Notes: a model not told the origin generated them from the letters alone. A stretch of DNA of 64,000 nucleotides from Silene latifolia (GCF_048544455.1 NC_133532.1:16060948-16124947), one strand, 5' to 3'. Shown: positions 1-12,769, numbered from the stretch's first letter. Made by a program: numbers and translations.

Positions 1-560
1 AGCGAGTTGGGGAAGTTGCATATCGTCTGGCTTTACCAGCTGCGTTAGAGAGAGTGCATAATGTGTTTCATGTAACGCAGCTGCGGAAGTATGTGAGTGA
101 TCCGTCACATGTGTTAGAGGCAGAGAACTTAGAGCTAGATGAGTCCTTATCATATCTTGAGGTGCCTAAGCAGATTCTAGACCGAAAGGTTAGAAAGACT
201 AGGAGTGGTGAGACAGTTTTGCTTATGATCCTTTGGTCTAACCACGAGACCGAGGAAGCTACATGGGAACCAGAGGAAGCTATGAAAGAGCGATACCCGT
301 TTCTTTTTGATCAGGTATGTATGGTTACGGGGACGTAACCTTGTTTCTTATAGGGGGGTAGGAGATGATCGCAAAGAGTTTTAAACCGTTTTTATACCCT
401 TTTTGTATGTTGTGTCGGTATGTTTGTAGGGATGCGTTGGGTTAGTACCATGTTTTATGTTGGGTTTTGTTTTGTTAGTGAGTCGGAAGCATTGGGGGAG
501 TACCTTTGTTTAGTAGTGGTTTGAACTTCGGGGACGAAGTTCTTTTTAAGGAGGGAAGAC

Positions 561-1886
561 TGTAATACTCCGTATTTATAAGTCTTGGGGTACTCTATCG
601 AGTAGGCCTTACTCTGTCGAGTAAGGGTGGTTGTGTTTTAGAAAAGTTTCTGACCTGTTGGGTACTCGATCGAGTAACTAGGGTACTCGATCGAGTAAGG
701 GGGTACTCGATCGAGTACCTCGGGTACTCGATCGAGTGTCCGGTTTTACGGGGAGTTTTCTCGGTTTTGTTAATTATGCGATTAAGGTATATAAGCTTTG
801 TCGTCATTATTCTAAATCACTTTTGCAAAACCTAAATTACTGTTTAAGAGAGAAAGCAAGCAAGTTCTTCATCCTAAACGCATTATTAGCAATCCCCGGA
901 GTTTGGAAGGTCAGTTCTTAGCGTTGGTTATACCGTTGAGTTCCTTGCGTCAAGGGTAAGATCTGTGTACCATTTTTATTGTCTTTCCTTTGATTTGGTT
1001 AAACCCTAATATAGGGATTTGGGGGTTTTTGAGTAGTATGTAATTGGGTAGCATTTATGTGTTGTATGATAGGAGGAGGTTTCATAGAGGAGGCTTTTGA
1101 TACGAGTAGTAGAGACCGTCGACGGTGTGCTTTCCGGTAGGATTTCTACTCGTATTAGTCCCATAATGGGATATTGGTTGATGTGTTGTGATTGGTTGTT
1201 TGATATAGTAATTGTATTGTGTTTGTGGTTGTGATCGTTGTCTATGGTTCGCGAGGCGTGTCCTCGGCTGAGTGGGGTCACTTGCGGGAGTGGCTTCACG
1301 CCCTAGTTTCGCCTTCTGTGGAACCCGCCACAGAAGGGATATGCACATTAATGGACAGGGTTATCGCTCACTATGTGGAGCGGGGATTTGGTGGGTACGG
1401 CTGCGGTCCCCCGCGCGGTGGTAGTCCAGTGGACGATCGGTGATTGAGATGATTGGATTTGGCGTGATTGTGTGTATGAGTTAAGTCGTCATGTTTATCT
1501 TATTGTTAATATATATTGAATTGTGTGATTAGTCTTGACCCGGTGTTGTTTTGTAAACTGCGGTGATCCATTCGGGGATGGTGAGCGAGATATTGAGCGA
1601 GTATGAGATTAGTCTTTGGGATAGGCTGGGATGGCCACGACATGATGATAGGAGTCTTCATTTGTAGCTTATTAGTTTATTTACATTTCAGCTAGAACAG
1701 TTAGTTTGAAAACATGTATTACACATTTGGTTTGGTTTTGAGAATTGTAACTCTTCGCTAAGTATTTATATTTAAACGTTGTTTTTTCATTGTTTATTTG
1801 ATTATCATTGCCTCGGGTAACCGAGATGGTAATGTCTTCATACCTGAGTGGTCCTGGTAAGGCACTTGGAGTATGGGGGTGTTACA
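561..1886 (+). repeat. 3' LTR of the gypsy chromovirus
   Basis: Begins TGTAATACTCCG and ends GGGGGTGTTACA, so it has TG...CA ends and a short inverted terminus (TGTAA/TTACA). It follows a polypurine tract. Three more LTRs of the same general type occur at 6680-8261, 36232-38278 and 46006-47248 (minus strand). All share the end block with a CCTCGGG..ACCGAGA.GGTAA.G motif. Length 1326 bp. Confidence 0.9.
593..736 (+). repeat. Phased CTCGATCGAG array in the gypsy LTR
   Basis: Ten-base near-palindromes start at 593, 612, 665, 686, 706 and 727. The last four are perfect CTCGATCGAG. Steps are 19, 53, 21, 20 and 21 bp, all close to whole turns of B-DNA. The array lies in the first part of the LTR, where U3 control sequence is expected. 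Confidence 0.9.
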
Positions 1887-4602
1887 TAAAGACTGTGGAA
1901 TCGTTCTACAGTTAACTCCACCTGGAACACCTCAATTAAATGGTGTGTCCGAACGGAGAAATCGAACCTTACTTGATATGGTTCGATCCATGATGAGTCA
2001 CACGGTAGTGCCCGATTCATTATGGGGTTTTGCTCTTTGTCATTTTGCTCTTATACTTAACCGAAGTCCGTCTAAAGTTGTCGACAAGACTCCATATGAA
2101 ATGTGGAAGGGAACGGTCCCTAACTTGTCCTTTATTCGGGTTTGGGGCTGCGAGGCTTATGTCAAGTGGAGACACGAGGATAAGCTCGGCCCGCGACCGG
2201 TCAAGACATACTTTATAGGTTATTTAAAAAGGAACATTTGGTCATTACTTCTATTCGCCTACCGAACGTCGAGTTTTTGTTGCGGCTAGTGAGACGTTCT
2301 TAGAGAAAGAATTTCTCGAGAACAAGACGAGTAATAGAACCTTCGAGCTGTCGGAGATTCCAGAACCAACAACCGAGGAACGGATGGAGGAAGTTGTTCC
2401 TCCAACTGATGATACGGTTAATATTCCTGAGGAACCTAGGAGGTCGGGTAGAGTCTCTCATCCTCCGGACAGATACATTGGTATGGTCGAGGAGAATGAC
2501 GTTTTACTCCTAGAGAGTAATGAACCCATCACCTATAAAGGTGCTATGACCTGTTCCGACTCAAAGCTATGGCTCGAAGCCATGAAATCCGAGATGGACT
2601 CCATGTATGAGAATAACGTATGGGATCTAGTTGATTTACCTAATAAGGTAAAACTCTCATCTGCAAATGGCTTTACAAGATAAAGCGTTACGCCAGACGC
2701 GCAACCGAGATACCTATAAGGCACGACTTGTGGCAAAAAGTTTCACTCAAGTGCACGGACTGCATTATGATGAGATTTTTGCACCTGTAGTCATGCTACG
2801 TTCCATTCGGATAATCTTAGCGATAGCCGCATTTCATGATTATGAAATTTAGCAAATGGATGTGAAAACCGCCTTCTTAAACGGTTATTTGGAGGAAGAG
2901 TTGTACATGGTGCAACCCTAAGGTTTCATAGATCCTGAACATCCTAAGAAAGTATGCAAGCTTAAGCGTTCCATTTATGGACTTAAGCAAGCTTCTCGGA
3001 GTTGGAATCATCGTTTCGACTAGGTGATAAAAGAGTATGGTTTCACTCGATCGGTCGAAAACCATGCTTATATATCAAATCGAGTGGGAGCAAGATTGTT
3101 TTCTTGTTATTGTATGTCGATGACATACTCTTGATTGGGAATGACATTCCTCTCCTATCTTCGGTTAAAGAATGGTTGAAGAACCATTTCTAGATGAAAG
3201 ATCTGGGTGAGGCACAGCGCATTTTGGGAATCCGTATCTACCGAGATAGATCACGGCGGACGTTATCACTTAGTCAGGAGTCTTATTTGGATAATATTCT
3301 TGAAAAGTTCAGCATGACCAACTCCAAGAAGGGGAACCTTCCAATGATGACTGGGATGCAGTTGAGCAAGTCTCAGTCACTCACGACGCCTGAAGGGATT
3401 GAGCGCATGAGTCTTGTTCCTTATGCATCTGCAATAGGATCGATCATGTATACCATGATATGCACACGTCCAGACGTGGCATATGCATTGAGTATGACGA
3501 GTTGGTACCAAAAGACTCCAGGTGAAACACACTGGATAGCTGTTAAAAACATCTTCAAGTACCTACGGAGGACTAAGGATTGGGTATTGACTTATGGAGG
3601 AGATACTAAGCTATGCGCAATCGATTCTGTGAGATGCTAGCTTCCAAACGGATCGAGATGATTAGAAATCTCGGTCTAGATTCGTTCTTACTCTTAATGG
3701 TCTGCGGTCATTTGGAATAGTTCCAAACAGGAAGTTGTAGCAGATTCTACTACTGAGCCATTGAAATATGATAACCATGGAGGGCACGTTATTTCCATGA
3801 GAATTAAACGTGTACATGAGTTATAGTGGTTGATTATGAATTCGATACGTTATCTTTTTCATAAACTATTTATAACTTCATCGTTTTTATAATATTTTGT
3901 TTTTCATGTGGATTGTACTGACAACATTGAACGCCACAAAGTGAACTGAATTACATTAAATTTGTTTTGGTCCGTAATCGCCAATGTGAGCTGATAACTC
4001 CGGCTATTATATTGTGCAGTCGATTGATGGTGGGTTCAACGAGCCATAAGTCAAACGGTTGACTGATCGATCACAGATGCGAGATTATAACGATACCTCG
4101 TAGGGCAACTTTTTGTGACAACGTAATGGAGTCCTAAATGTTTAAAAACATTCGGTGCCAGGTCGTGGATAAGACATCCATTGTGTTCCTATAGTCGATT
4201 CTTTTGACTATCGACTGTCTCTTGAGATTAAGGCAGTTTTTGGGTGACTTTGGTTTCTTTCTCACGGTCTGCCGTAAATGGAGGCTAAGTAGATTTTTTA
4301 GGTCATTTCATCTTTGTGCTTACATATGCGGGATTCGAGTTGAGGAAAATATCCAACCCTTATCAGGTATAGTTATTTCTCGGGGCCACTCGAGTTGTAA
4401 GCGAAATGCATGGCCATACTCGAATGTTGATTCGTTTATCGTTAAGTTACTCTCTAGTCGGGAAACCACTCTTGATATTGATCGCTTGTAAAATACGACC
4501 TTTGTGAATACGGATTTGCAAATTGTTTTACATTGAGTGGGAGAAATTTTAGGATATGAGAATCGGTTATCGCACATACACTTGTGAGGACAAGTGGGAG
4601 TT

Positions 4603-5581
4603 TGTTGGAGCTTGTGTCCTCCACAAATTAGTGTGATAACATTTGTAAATCTCTTACAGGTTCACAAGGGTATACTTCGTATATTTAATCAGTTGATTAA
4701 CGTTTACCTAATAACGGTTGGCTTGCTAGAAAGTTTGACGTTATTATCATACAGATGGCGGTGATCAACTGGTCCCTAAAGGTCACACCTATAGGATGTG
4801 TTTGAGAGATGTGGTTATAAAAATATGATCACATTGATGCCTAATATGACTAAACAGTTAGTCAATGTGTTGATGAGACAATTATTTAATGAAGATTAAA
4901 TAATATTAGTTGAGACGAATTAACTGTCAATTCGTAAATTGAATATAATAAGTTATATTTAATTAAATGTATGTAATGTTAGCTTGGACGAATTAATCCG
5001 TTAATTCGTAATTAAATGTAATCGGTTATATTTAATATCAACAAGTTGAATGTGTCATAGTGGTAATAGTGAGGGTACACAAACCAAGAGATCATGGGTT
5101 CGATCCTCACTAGATGACAATTTAACACATTTTATACATTTTTGGAATAACCAAAAATAAGGAGATTATACTCCTTATTTCGGTTACATGGGCCGAATTA
5201 GGGTAGAGAATATCTCCCTTATTCAACTCCCATTTTCGGTTTCCATAAGAGGAGAAAGGGAGATCATTTTCTAACCCTAATTCTCTTTTAACCTAATCTC
5301 TCCCTCTCATCAGAAAATCACACAAAAAAAACCCTAATATTTACAGAAAATTGGGGATCTCATTCTAGCAATTTGAGGGGCATTTCTCGGAGCATATTGG
5401 GTGCAACTGATAGGAGAATATCATTGCGATATTGTTCATAGGCCATAAAAGCTAGGACCGAAGGTTATTTCTTAATCCTTTACGATTTTGTTTATGCAAT
5501 TTATTTTATGACTAGTTATCATCACTTTATAATTCGTTATAATCCTTAAATATAAAGGGATGTATACAGATCAATCCCACA
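4603..5581 (+). repeat. 3' LTR of the old copia copy
   Basis: Starts TGTTGGAGCTTGTGTCCT right after a GACAAGTGGGAGT polypurine-like tract and ends CAATCCCACA. Length 979 bp. It shares its start and several internal blocks (for example GATGGCGGTGATCAACTGGT) with the LTRs of the element at 9843-18637, so the two belong to one broad family. Confidence 0.8.
5053..5119 (+). other. tRNA-like segment inside the copia LTR
   Basis: The segment opens with TGTCAT and closes with ATGACA, which can pair like an acceptor stem. It contains GTGGTAATAGTG, resembling a pol III A box, and GGTTCGATCC, a near-perfect B box. It has no convincing anticodon arm, so it is not a working tRNA gene. A tRNA-derived SINE head or a chance tRNA-derived insertion in the LTR is more likely. 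It is absent from the sister LTRs at 9843-10825 and 17650-18637. Confidence 0.4.
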
Positions 5582-6679
5582 ATCACTGTGCTGAGACTTC
5601 CACCAATGCTACGTGTCGAGGAGTCCAGGAGAAACCCGATTCTGTTGTAGCAGCAATCTTCATGAAACATGTGTCTGCCAATTTCTTCATAAGTTTGGGG
5701 GCAGCGATCTCACTAGAGTTACGTAGAAGGCCAGAACTTGTAATCTCATTGAACACACTCAAAACAGCATCAGGTTTCTCCTTGACTCCTTGACAACAAC
5801 ACACCATTTGTAACCGAATTAAATAGGTCAAAATTACTGTAATTTTTATTTTGAGAAAGGTTATCCAAAGTTAGGTTTGCTTTTGGTTAAGATGTAGTTT
5901 ATCTTATTTTGAGAAGGTAGTTAAAAGTATGGATTATTTTTATGAATCGAATCTAAACAAATAATAGGGGTGTACCTAAAACAAGAGATACACAGAACAA
6001 CGTGGTGTATTACTAAGATACTCCGTATACGGGGAGATATTCACTTGATCAAGTTTTCTATTATCTAGTTTAAGTATTAATATATGCACATAATAACGTA
6101 TATTTTGTATAGTATTTATCGTGGAAACACACCGAAATATCAAATATTCATCAGAAATATTCATCTCATTATATTATGTTGTGATATACCGGTATTATAG
6201 CGAGTAGCGTAGCCACGTAAATCATAGTTTGGAAAAAAAATGCAATGTTACTCAAATACAGAGAAGTAATTTTTTATGACTAAGTTTAAAAGATTTAAAA
6301 GGCTTTTTGACTAGAAGTTTTTAAGAAAAGTTTAGAGAATCAAAGTTAATGTTTCCCTTTGTTTGTAGATATAATAATCATTGCCTACCCTCTCTTGGCC
6401 TTACTCTCAAAGTCCTTTCCATCCTTGCCTCTCACCTCTAAGAAAATGGGATTCCCTTTCCCCTCTAATTGATCTCTTATCTACTCATCACACCATCACT
6501 CGCCACCTCTAACTAAAATGACCACCATGATACTATGATGGTAACACTCCATGAGATTATGAGATTAAGTTATCCCACATCCCACCACTTAGTAACAAAC
6601 CATATTATGCTTTTGGGCTTAAGTGAGGACAAATAATGAGTTCAAAGGTACACATGCCATCTTATTGGGGTTATGTTAC
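5582..6679. other. Spacer between two LTRs; possible gene scrap at 5583-5831
   Basis: On the minus strand, 5583-5831 is open and reads like a plant protein fragment (SSEIAAPKLMKKLADTCFM, then ESGFSWTPRHVALVEVSAQ), with a possible AG acceptor just before GVKEKPDAVL. I do not recognise the protein. The opposite strand is also open, so this could be chance. The rest, to 6679, is AT-rich with no supportable gene. Confidence 0.25.
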
Positions 6680-8261
6680 TGTAATACCCGGCATTTGTGG
6701 GACCCGTACTTAGACCTATGGACACGTGAGGGAACCCACATGTACTCGGAAGTAAAGGATGATCCTCATTCGGCACCAAGTAAGACTTACACTAGACCTA
6801 GTAGACTTCCAGTGAACCGAGTAGAACCCCAAGTGGACCAAGTGAGTTGGCACTCGGTCGAGTAAGGGTATACTCGACTGAGTGAGTGCCATTTGGTCGA
6901 GTGAACCAGTCACTCGGTCGAGTGGTGCTGAGCTGTACCCGAGAAAGGATATTTCGGGATTTCATTCTATCCCAACCTTATCCCCTTCATTCTTCTCCTT
7001 CTTCCTTCTTACACTAAAACCCTATCCCCTCTCTGTAAAATGCTCCCAATGCCCTTCCCTGGCCTTCAAGCTTGGATTAATGGTGGAACACCTCTTCTAT
7101 TTCCCGATCTACCTTTGTAAGTAGAAATCTCACCTTTTCCTCTTTGTCTTATGAGTAAATTCGAGTTAGGGTTTACTAAGAGAGATTAATTAGTATTTAG
7201 TTATGTAAAATGAGTAATTAGTAACTAATAATGAGGGATTTTATGTTATAATTTAGTATAAAGTGAATTGTGATAGTTATTATATGATTTATGTAGGATG
7301 AGATGGTTTTATGAGATGGATACATGGTGATTTCGATTAGCTTGTGGATTATGCTAAAAGGTAGGTTATCCTACTCGGTTTCAATATTGTGTATGCATAT
7401 CTGAGTGTCTTTCCTCACTAGTGCATTCATGAGTCGGTTGGTATGTATGTGGGATTGAATTCATGAATTTGATCATATGTTAAATGTTGTTCCTCCATTT
7501 GTCATACATGATTGTGATTGTGTTGGGTTGGGTTGGAGGTCTTTGGTGGTGATACTTGATTGTCGAGAAGACGTAAGACGGTTGGGAAACCGTCTTGCGC
7601 TCGGTCGCCCCTTGGAGCTTCCCACTTCAAGGGGGATGTGCACATTAATGACTTGAGTCACGGAGGGACTCGTGTGGTTGAGGCACGACGTCTGGCAGGG
7701 GATCCGGTTGGCTTCCGGACCCAGGTACGTCTGGGCGTGTCCCGGTACCTTTGTGTGAGATGTGGTGTCGTGGGCGTGTCCCTGACACCAGTGGTTGTGG
7801 GTACGTCTGGGCGTGTCCCGATACCAGTATGGTGATTGTATAGTCGAGTCTCATTCACATGATTATGTCGCGTCTACACTTATCGAGTCATGTCATATGT
7901 TTGTGTATTGAAACTGACGTTTGTTGTATCCGTGTAAATGTCACCTATTTCCGGGGTGGCCTGTGTCGATCCATATGATATTTCCAATCATATGGGGAGC
8001 AATTGTTTACATGTTATCCGTGGTTGCTTGCGGGAGACGGGGACGAGCCGTGATGACACCCGAGTAGAGCATAGTTGATTAGATTAGTTAGTAGTCCCGA
8101 GTTGTATTATTCATTTCATTTCTTCACTTATGCATATGTAATCCACTAAATACTTATTTATGTTAATTGTTTCTCAATTGCGACTCCGATTTCACTACCT
8201 CGGGAAACCGAGAAGGTAACATCTTCCAATTACCTTGGCCGGGTATGAAGGGGGTGTTACA
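6680..8261 (+). mobile_element. Solo LTR of a Ty3/gypsy chromovirus
   Basis: Starts TGTAATACCCGGC and ends GGGGGTGTTACA. It is flanked by the same five bases, GTTAC, at 6675-6679 and 8262-8266. With no internal region between matching target duplications, this is a solo LTR left by LTR-LTR recombination. Length 1582 bp. It shares its end block with the LTRs at 561-1886 and 36232-38278. Confidence 0.9.
6853..6922 (+). repeat. Phased CTCGGTCGAG array in the solo LTR
   Basis: Sites start at 6853, 6873, 6892 and 6913 (steps 20, 19, 21). The cores are CTCGGTCGAG, CTCGACTGAG, a decayed TTTGGTCGAG, and CTCGGTCGAG. The position, about 170-240 bp into the LTR, is like that of the array in the LTR at 561. 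Confidence 0.85.
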
Positions 8262-9720
8262 GTTACGACGGTGGCAGGTCGGGTTGTTATAATGATAGTC
8301 TCTTTAACGCTAGACCCCACCACCTCCTCGTCACCTTCCGCACCACGAACACCTACCACTACCATGAGAGCCATGTTATCCTCACTTCTAACACCCATAG
8401 GCCATAACCACCAAACCTATAATCGCCACTAAAACTCGCCATTATTTAGTACCACCATCGATCTCTCGGCAACAACAGCACCACCTCAACCACCATCATC
8501 GATGCTCTATACTTGCCCCATTTGTCGCGCACAACACACTCTCACCCCATTTAAAAACCCCGCATTCTGCCACCATAAACACGACTCTGAGGCCCGAAAA
8601 ACCCTCCCCCATCCTTAACAACGCGAGATATGGTGTTTTTAGAGATGGTGTAGGTTGGGGGGGGGTCGGGCCTAGAGGTAGTGTTTATGATGGTGTTATG
8701 GGAGTTCGAATGAGGGTGGTGTTGTGCACAGTGGGTGGACAAGGGACAACGCGTCGATGACGATGACTAAAGTGTCGTTGTCATCAGTCACCGTCATCAG
8801 CTGCAGTTTAGGGCTACATGCGTTGGTCGTCTGACTGTTTGAGGATGTTGTGGTGGTTGGTAGTGTGGGAGAAAATGAGTGGTTGTTGAGGTTAGTTTAA
8901 TGAAATAACCAAACAAAGTGGTAAATTAAGGACAACTTCATTCTTTTCCCCCTTTTTCCTTTTCTGATTACAATTCATTACCTTTAGGCCTTGGTTGAAT
9001 CAACTAACGTCTAAGATCATATTTATCAATTGTTTCTACTGCCCTACTTAAACCTAATTCCTGCATTAAAATACTAATATATACTTCTTAACCTACTTAC
9101 AAGACTTAGTTCCTAATTTTGTTGGTTTATCCGTTGTTTCTACAACACTCCTTTAACCTCTACCTCATCATATACCAAGATTTGTTTGGTACTAAAACTA
9201 ATTTGATATTAGTATAAAACTATATATACAAGGTTAATTTAAGTTTAAATATTTTTCAAATTCTTAATATATGCCCACTATATATTAGGAGTATATATTT
9301 TAACTTGATATTAAATTAAATTTTAACAAACGTTAAAAATATATAATGTCTAAGAATATTATTTTACGTATTCAGGTTTAGTAATTTAACATGCCGAAAT
9401 AAAATTAATGCGGAAAAGTATTGCTTGCAAGTAGAATGTAATTTGTTGACAAAAACATGAGTTCCAAACTATATCAACTGTGGTCTTTATAGGTAGATTA
9501 TGAAAATTTATGAATATTGATATATTTTTATTATTTTTATTTAAATTTGTAAAATTTAAATAAATATAAATTTAACAAATATATGACTTTTTTATAAAAA
9601 AATGATACATCTCTCCCAATCTATGCATGCCACATGGCTAAAAGGAGAGTGGACTTAGTGAGAGTATGTTGGTTATGTTTTGGCTGCGCACGTTTCCTTC
9701 CCCCGATGCGTTCAAGATAG
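8262..9720. other. Non-coding spacer
   Basis: 8262-8900 is rich in CCACCA and its complement; several frames are open on both strands but none resembles a known protein. 8900-9720 is AT-rich. I see no gene, RNA or clear element end here apart from the hAT target site at 9721. Confidence 0.5.
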
Positions 9721-9842
9721 GGCTGGGTTAGAGATGGCAATTCGGGCCGAGCTAAGGCGGGCGGCCTGGGCACGGACACGACATGGCACGGATGAACAGT
9801 ACTGGCGGCACAGGCACGTCACGAACGGGTTGGAGGCGGGCC

Positions 9843-10825
9843 TGTTGGAGTTGGTGTCCTTAACAGTTAGTGCAAGGACTTATAAACCTCTAAAAGGATC
9901 AAAGGGCATACTTTTGGTATTATTATCAGTTGATCCACGTTTATCAATAATGGTTGGCTTGCTAGATAAGTTTGACGTTATTGTCATACAGATGGCGGTG
10001 ATCAACTGGTCCCTAAAAGTCACACCTATAGGATACGTTTGAGAGACGTGACAGTATGAAAATACAGTCATGTAGATGCCAAATTTGACTAACCAGTTAG
10101 TCCGAGTTATTTGACTAGTAATTAGTCAAAATGTGATGTTGAGATATTATATTTAATACGGATTAAATATCATGGGCTAAGGCGAATTAACCAGTTAATT
10201 CGTAAAATTAAATATAAGCGTTTTATATTTAATTAATGTATATTGAATATAATTATACAATATTGTCTTTGTCGGACATGTATTAATAATTCAACTAATC
10301 CGTCTTATTAGTTGATGTTTTAATAGCCGATAACCGATGACGATTTATAACAAACCGCGTCATATACATTTAGCAATTTATGAGCCGGTCCACGAGGTAA
10401 AATTAAGAGGAAGTGGAAGCCCACTTCCCATGCAAACCACGGCTGGCGAGGTTAACAAAAGGAGAGACTCCTCTCCTTTTGACCTAGACAATTCATTTTA
10501 CAGAAAACTAGGGTTTTGGAGACATTTTCTCTCTGAAAACCTAGATCTCACATCTCGAAAACCTCACAATAAGTTCTCCCAATATTGCAAGGCAATCGGA
10601 GAACACCATCTAGCACAAGGGCATATCTCGGACAAGTCTTGGGTGCAACAATTAGGAGGGAATCTCGTTTGATTTCTGTTCTTTACGCCGCACTATAAAG
10701 GACCCGAGGTTAATTCTTGTTCCTTATCGTTTCTCTATTGTATTTATGTTTTATGACGATAATCGCATGCTAAATTTACGTTATAGTCCTAAATTTAGAG
10801 GGTCTTATACGGATATTACCCCACA
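9843..10825 (+). repeat. 5' LTR of the nested copia element
   Basis: Starts TGTTGGAGTTGGTGTCCT and ends TATTACCCCACA; 983 bp. Nearly identical to 17650-18637. Confidence 0.93.
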
Positions 10826-10827
10826 AG

Positions 10828-10839
10828 TGGTATCAGAGC
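10828..10839 (+). other. Primer binding site of the copia element
   Basis: TGGTATCAGAGC lies two bases after the LTR end. This is the usual site for the 3' end of initiator tRNA-Met, from which plant copia elements prime minus-strand DNA. Confidence 0.85.
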
Positions 10840-11151
10840 GAGGCCACGTAAATTTTTCCATGTGTTTTTCATAAAACGTTTTTGAAACGGTTGTGTTTGT
10901 CTCGAAATCCGTGCCTTGTATACACGGATGTTGCGTTTTTGTTAAAACCGTGCGGCTGTTTTACACGGCTGTCTAGGGTTGTTTTTCGATTTGTTTTTAT
11001 GCATATTGTTGTTTTATACAGAGATTATAACAATATGTCATGTTTTGTCAATTGTCAAATTTGTTTTGATGCGTTTTTGATCGAAATTGCAATTGATTTT
11101 GTCTCGACAAAATGTTTCACGAGGGTTTTAAGTTTTCCAGAAACTTTTGTT

Positions 11152-11426
11152 CTCGATCGAACAAGTTTTTCAATCGATCGAGTGTTTTTCTGTCATGTTT
11201 TGACTCGATCGAGTCCTTGCTGTACTCGATCGACCAATTTTTAAAACCCCACTGCTCGATCGAGAAGTCCTCGTACTCGATCGAGCAGTATTGCTGATAT
11301 AAGTCCTCGATCGACTACCAGTTTTGTCGATCGAGTACTTCCTGATTAGCACACCTCTCGATCGACTTAGATTGATCGATCGAGCCCTTTCGTTCCTCGA
11401 TCGAGCACCTGTGTCCCTGGATCGAG
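11152..11426 (+). repeat. Twelve-site phased CTCGATCGAG array in the copia leader
   Basis: Near-palindromes start at 11152, 11173, 11204, 11225, 11255, 11276, 11306, 11326, 11357, 11375, 11396 and 11417. Steps are 21, 31, 21, 30, 21, 30, 20, 31, 18, 21 and 21 bp, that is, alternating two and three helical turns over most of the array. Unlike the gypsy arrays, it lies between the primer binding site and gag, not in the LTR. Confidence 0.92.
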
Positions 11427-12769
11427 GGATTTCTATTTTGACAGCTTTGAAAATTTATTCTTTTTGCTTTAAATTTTCTTTTGGCTACAAAATGTACATT
11501 ATACGGATATTGTACACTCGCTATGATTGTGAAACGGTTCACACGCGTACCATTAAGTTATTTTAAAGCGTATTTAAAGTAAGCGGATTTGTATTAGATT
11601 AAAATTAAATGATAGAAGCGGTTTTATCACATGAATTTTAATCATTAAAAGGTGGTTTGGATAAATTTAACATAATTGCGGAATTATGTCACGAATGAAT
11701 TTGTTTTTAGTTGATGCATTTTATTTATCGTTTTTGTTGAATGCCTTGAATGCCTTTTATTACGTATTTATTTATTTTTGCAAACGGTTGTAACTTAGTG
11801 TGGCCTTAGTAGAACGTGTTACCGTAATGATGGAACACGGTCTTGGTTGTATTTTGAGATCTCGTATCTCCGTTTTGGATTTTTCACTTGTAATTACAGT
11901 TTTTAATTAGAATGTAATTAGGTTTATATTTTGTAATTTTAATTGTAATTTTTGAGAAGACCAAAGACGGAGACCAGATGCTCACTCCCGCTACCTGGAT
12001 CAAGATGGAACAACAAGACAAGCTTCTTAGGTCCAACGGTGGATTCCAAAGTTGTATTTTGTTCTTTTTATTAGGATAGGCCACACTAGGAAATTTTATT
12101 TACGTATTGCATTCATTTATTTATTTTCATGTAACGATAGATTGCATCATACTCCGCCTAAAAACCAAACCACCTAATTATTGCATGAAAACTGACACAT
12201 ATAGAGGTCACGAGTTAGTTTTCTTTGACATTCGTATGTCACACGATTTTTTTTAAGCCATCACCCAAATTGATTCATTCACGCAGACGCTAGTTATTCG
12301 TTCACTTAAAATGAATTATAATTAGGTTGATGGGATCTTCCTCGTATAAACAAAAATTGAGAACGGTCTTTATAGGTCAAACTCCAATGAGTCCCTTCTT
12401 CGTCGGTAGGCATAATATGACCCCTTCTACGTCGGGTAAGTTGGAACCGATTGACCTATTTTATCTCAACACTATGGTCACTCGTACGATCCTGTGATTA
12501 TGGTGGACTATAGATAGGATTTACGGAAATCTATCGACCAAGAGTTCTTCCGGAAGAATTAGCTAAACAGTTGGCTTATCAATTTACAGAAATTGAGTCT
12601 TGGGATCACTTGTATCATTCTTGAGGGAGATCAATTATGCAAGTGCGAGAGTCTACATGTTTAAAATGAATTTTAAATAGACTTAAATCACCTCGATGAG
12701 TTGCTTATTTCGTTTTGTTTTTCTTCCTTTTTCAGTGTAGAACACGAACATTTAAACTGCAAATAACAA

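Larger units (their letters stand above)
1..1886 (+). mobile_element. 3' end of a Ty3/gypsy chromovirus (element runs off the left edge)
   Basis: The reading frame at 54-338 encodes the C-terminus of a chromovirus polyprotein. It begins with the HNVFHVTQLRKY motif that closes plant gypsy integrases. A chromodomain-like segment follows (ILDRKVRKTRSGETVLLMI, then W..HE.EEATWEPEE), which in this family is thought to read chromatin marks during integration. A short spacer and a purine-rich tract (about 549-559) lead into the 3' LTR at 561-1886. Everything upstream lies outside the window, so wholeness cannot be judged. The LTR ends inside copia integrase sequence, so this element inserted into an older copia copy. 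The bases after it, TAAAG, would be the right-hand target duplication. Confidence 0.9.
1887..5581 (+). mobile_element. Old Ty1/copia copy, 5' part cut off by the gypsy insertion
   Basis: From 1887 the sequence matches the integrase region of the better-preserved copia element at 14560 onward (GTPQLNGVSERRNRTLLDMV). Integrase, reverse transcriptase (for example YVDDILLIGNDIPLL near 3115-3160) and a weak RNase H remnant follow to about 3830. An untranslated tail and a 3' LTR (4603-5581) complete it. The coding part is clearly broken, with many breaks. The 5' half is missing from the window because a gypsy element interrupts it. It is the older of the two related copia copies here. Confidence 0.88.

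Noticed and set aside
54-338. Host chromodomain protein
   Set aside because: It continues the integrase C-terminus and is followed by a polypurine tract and LTR.
5053-5119. Functional tRNA gene
   Set aside because: No proper anticodon arm; only the ends and box motifs fit.
8195-8742. Overlapping short frames as genes
   Set aside because: Low-complexity CCACCA-type sequence opens several frames on both strands; no protein features.
11152-11426. CRISPR-like regular repeats
   Set aside because: Plant nuclear DNA; the repeat is a 10-bp dyad with non-unique short gaps, and no cas genes are near. Array of protein-binding-like sites fits better.
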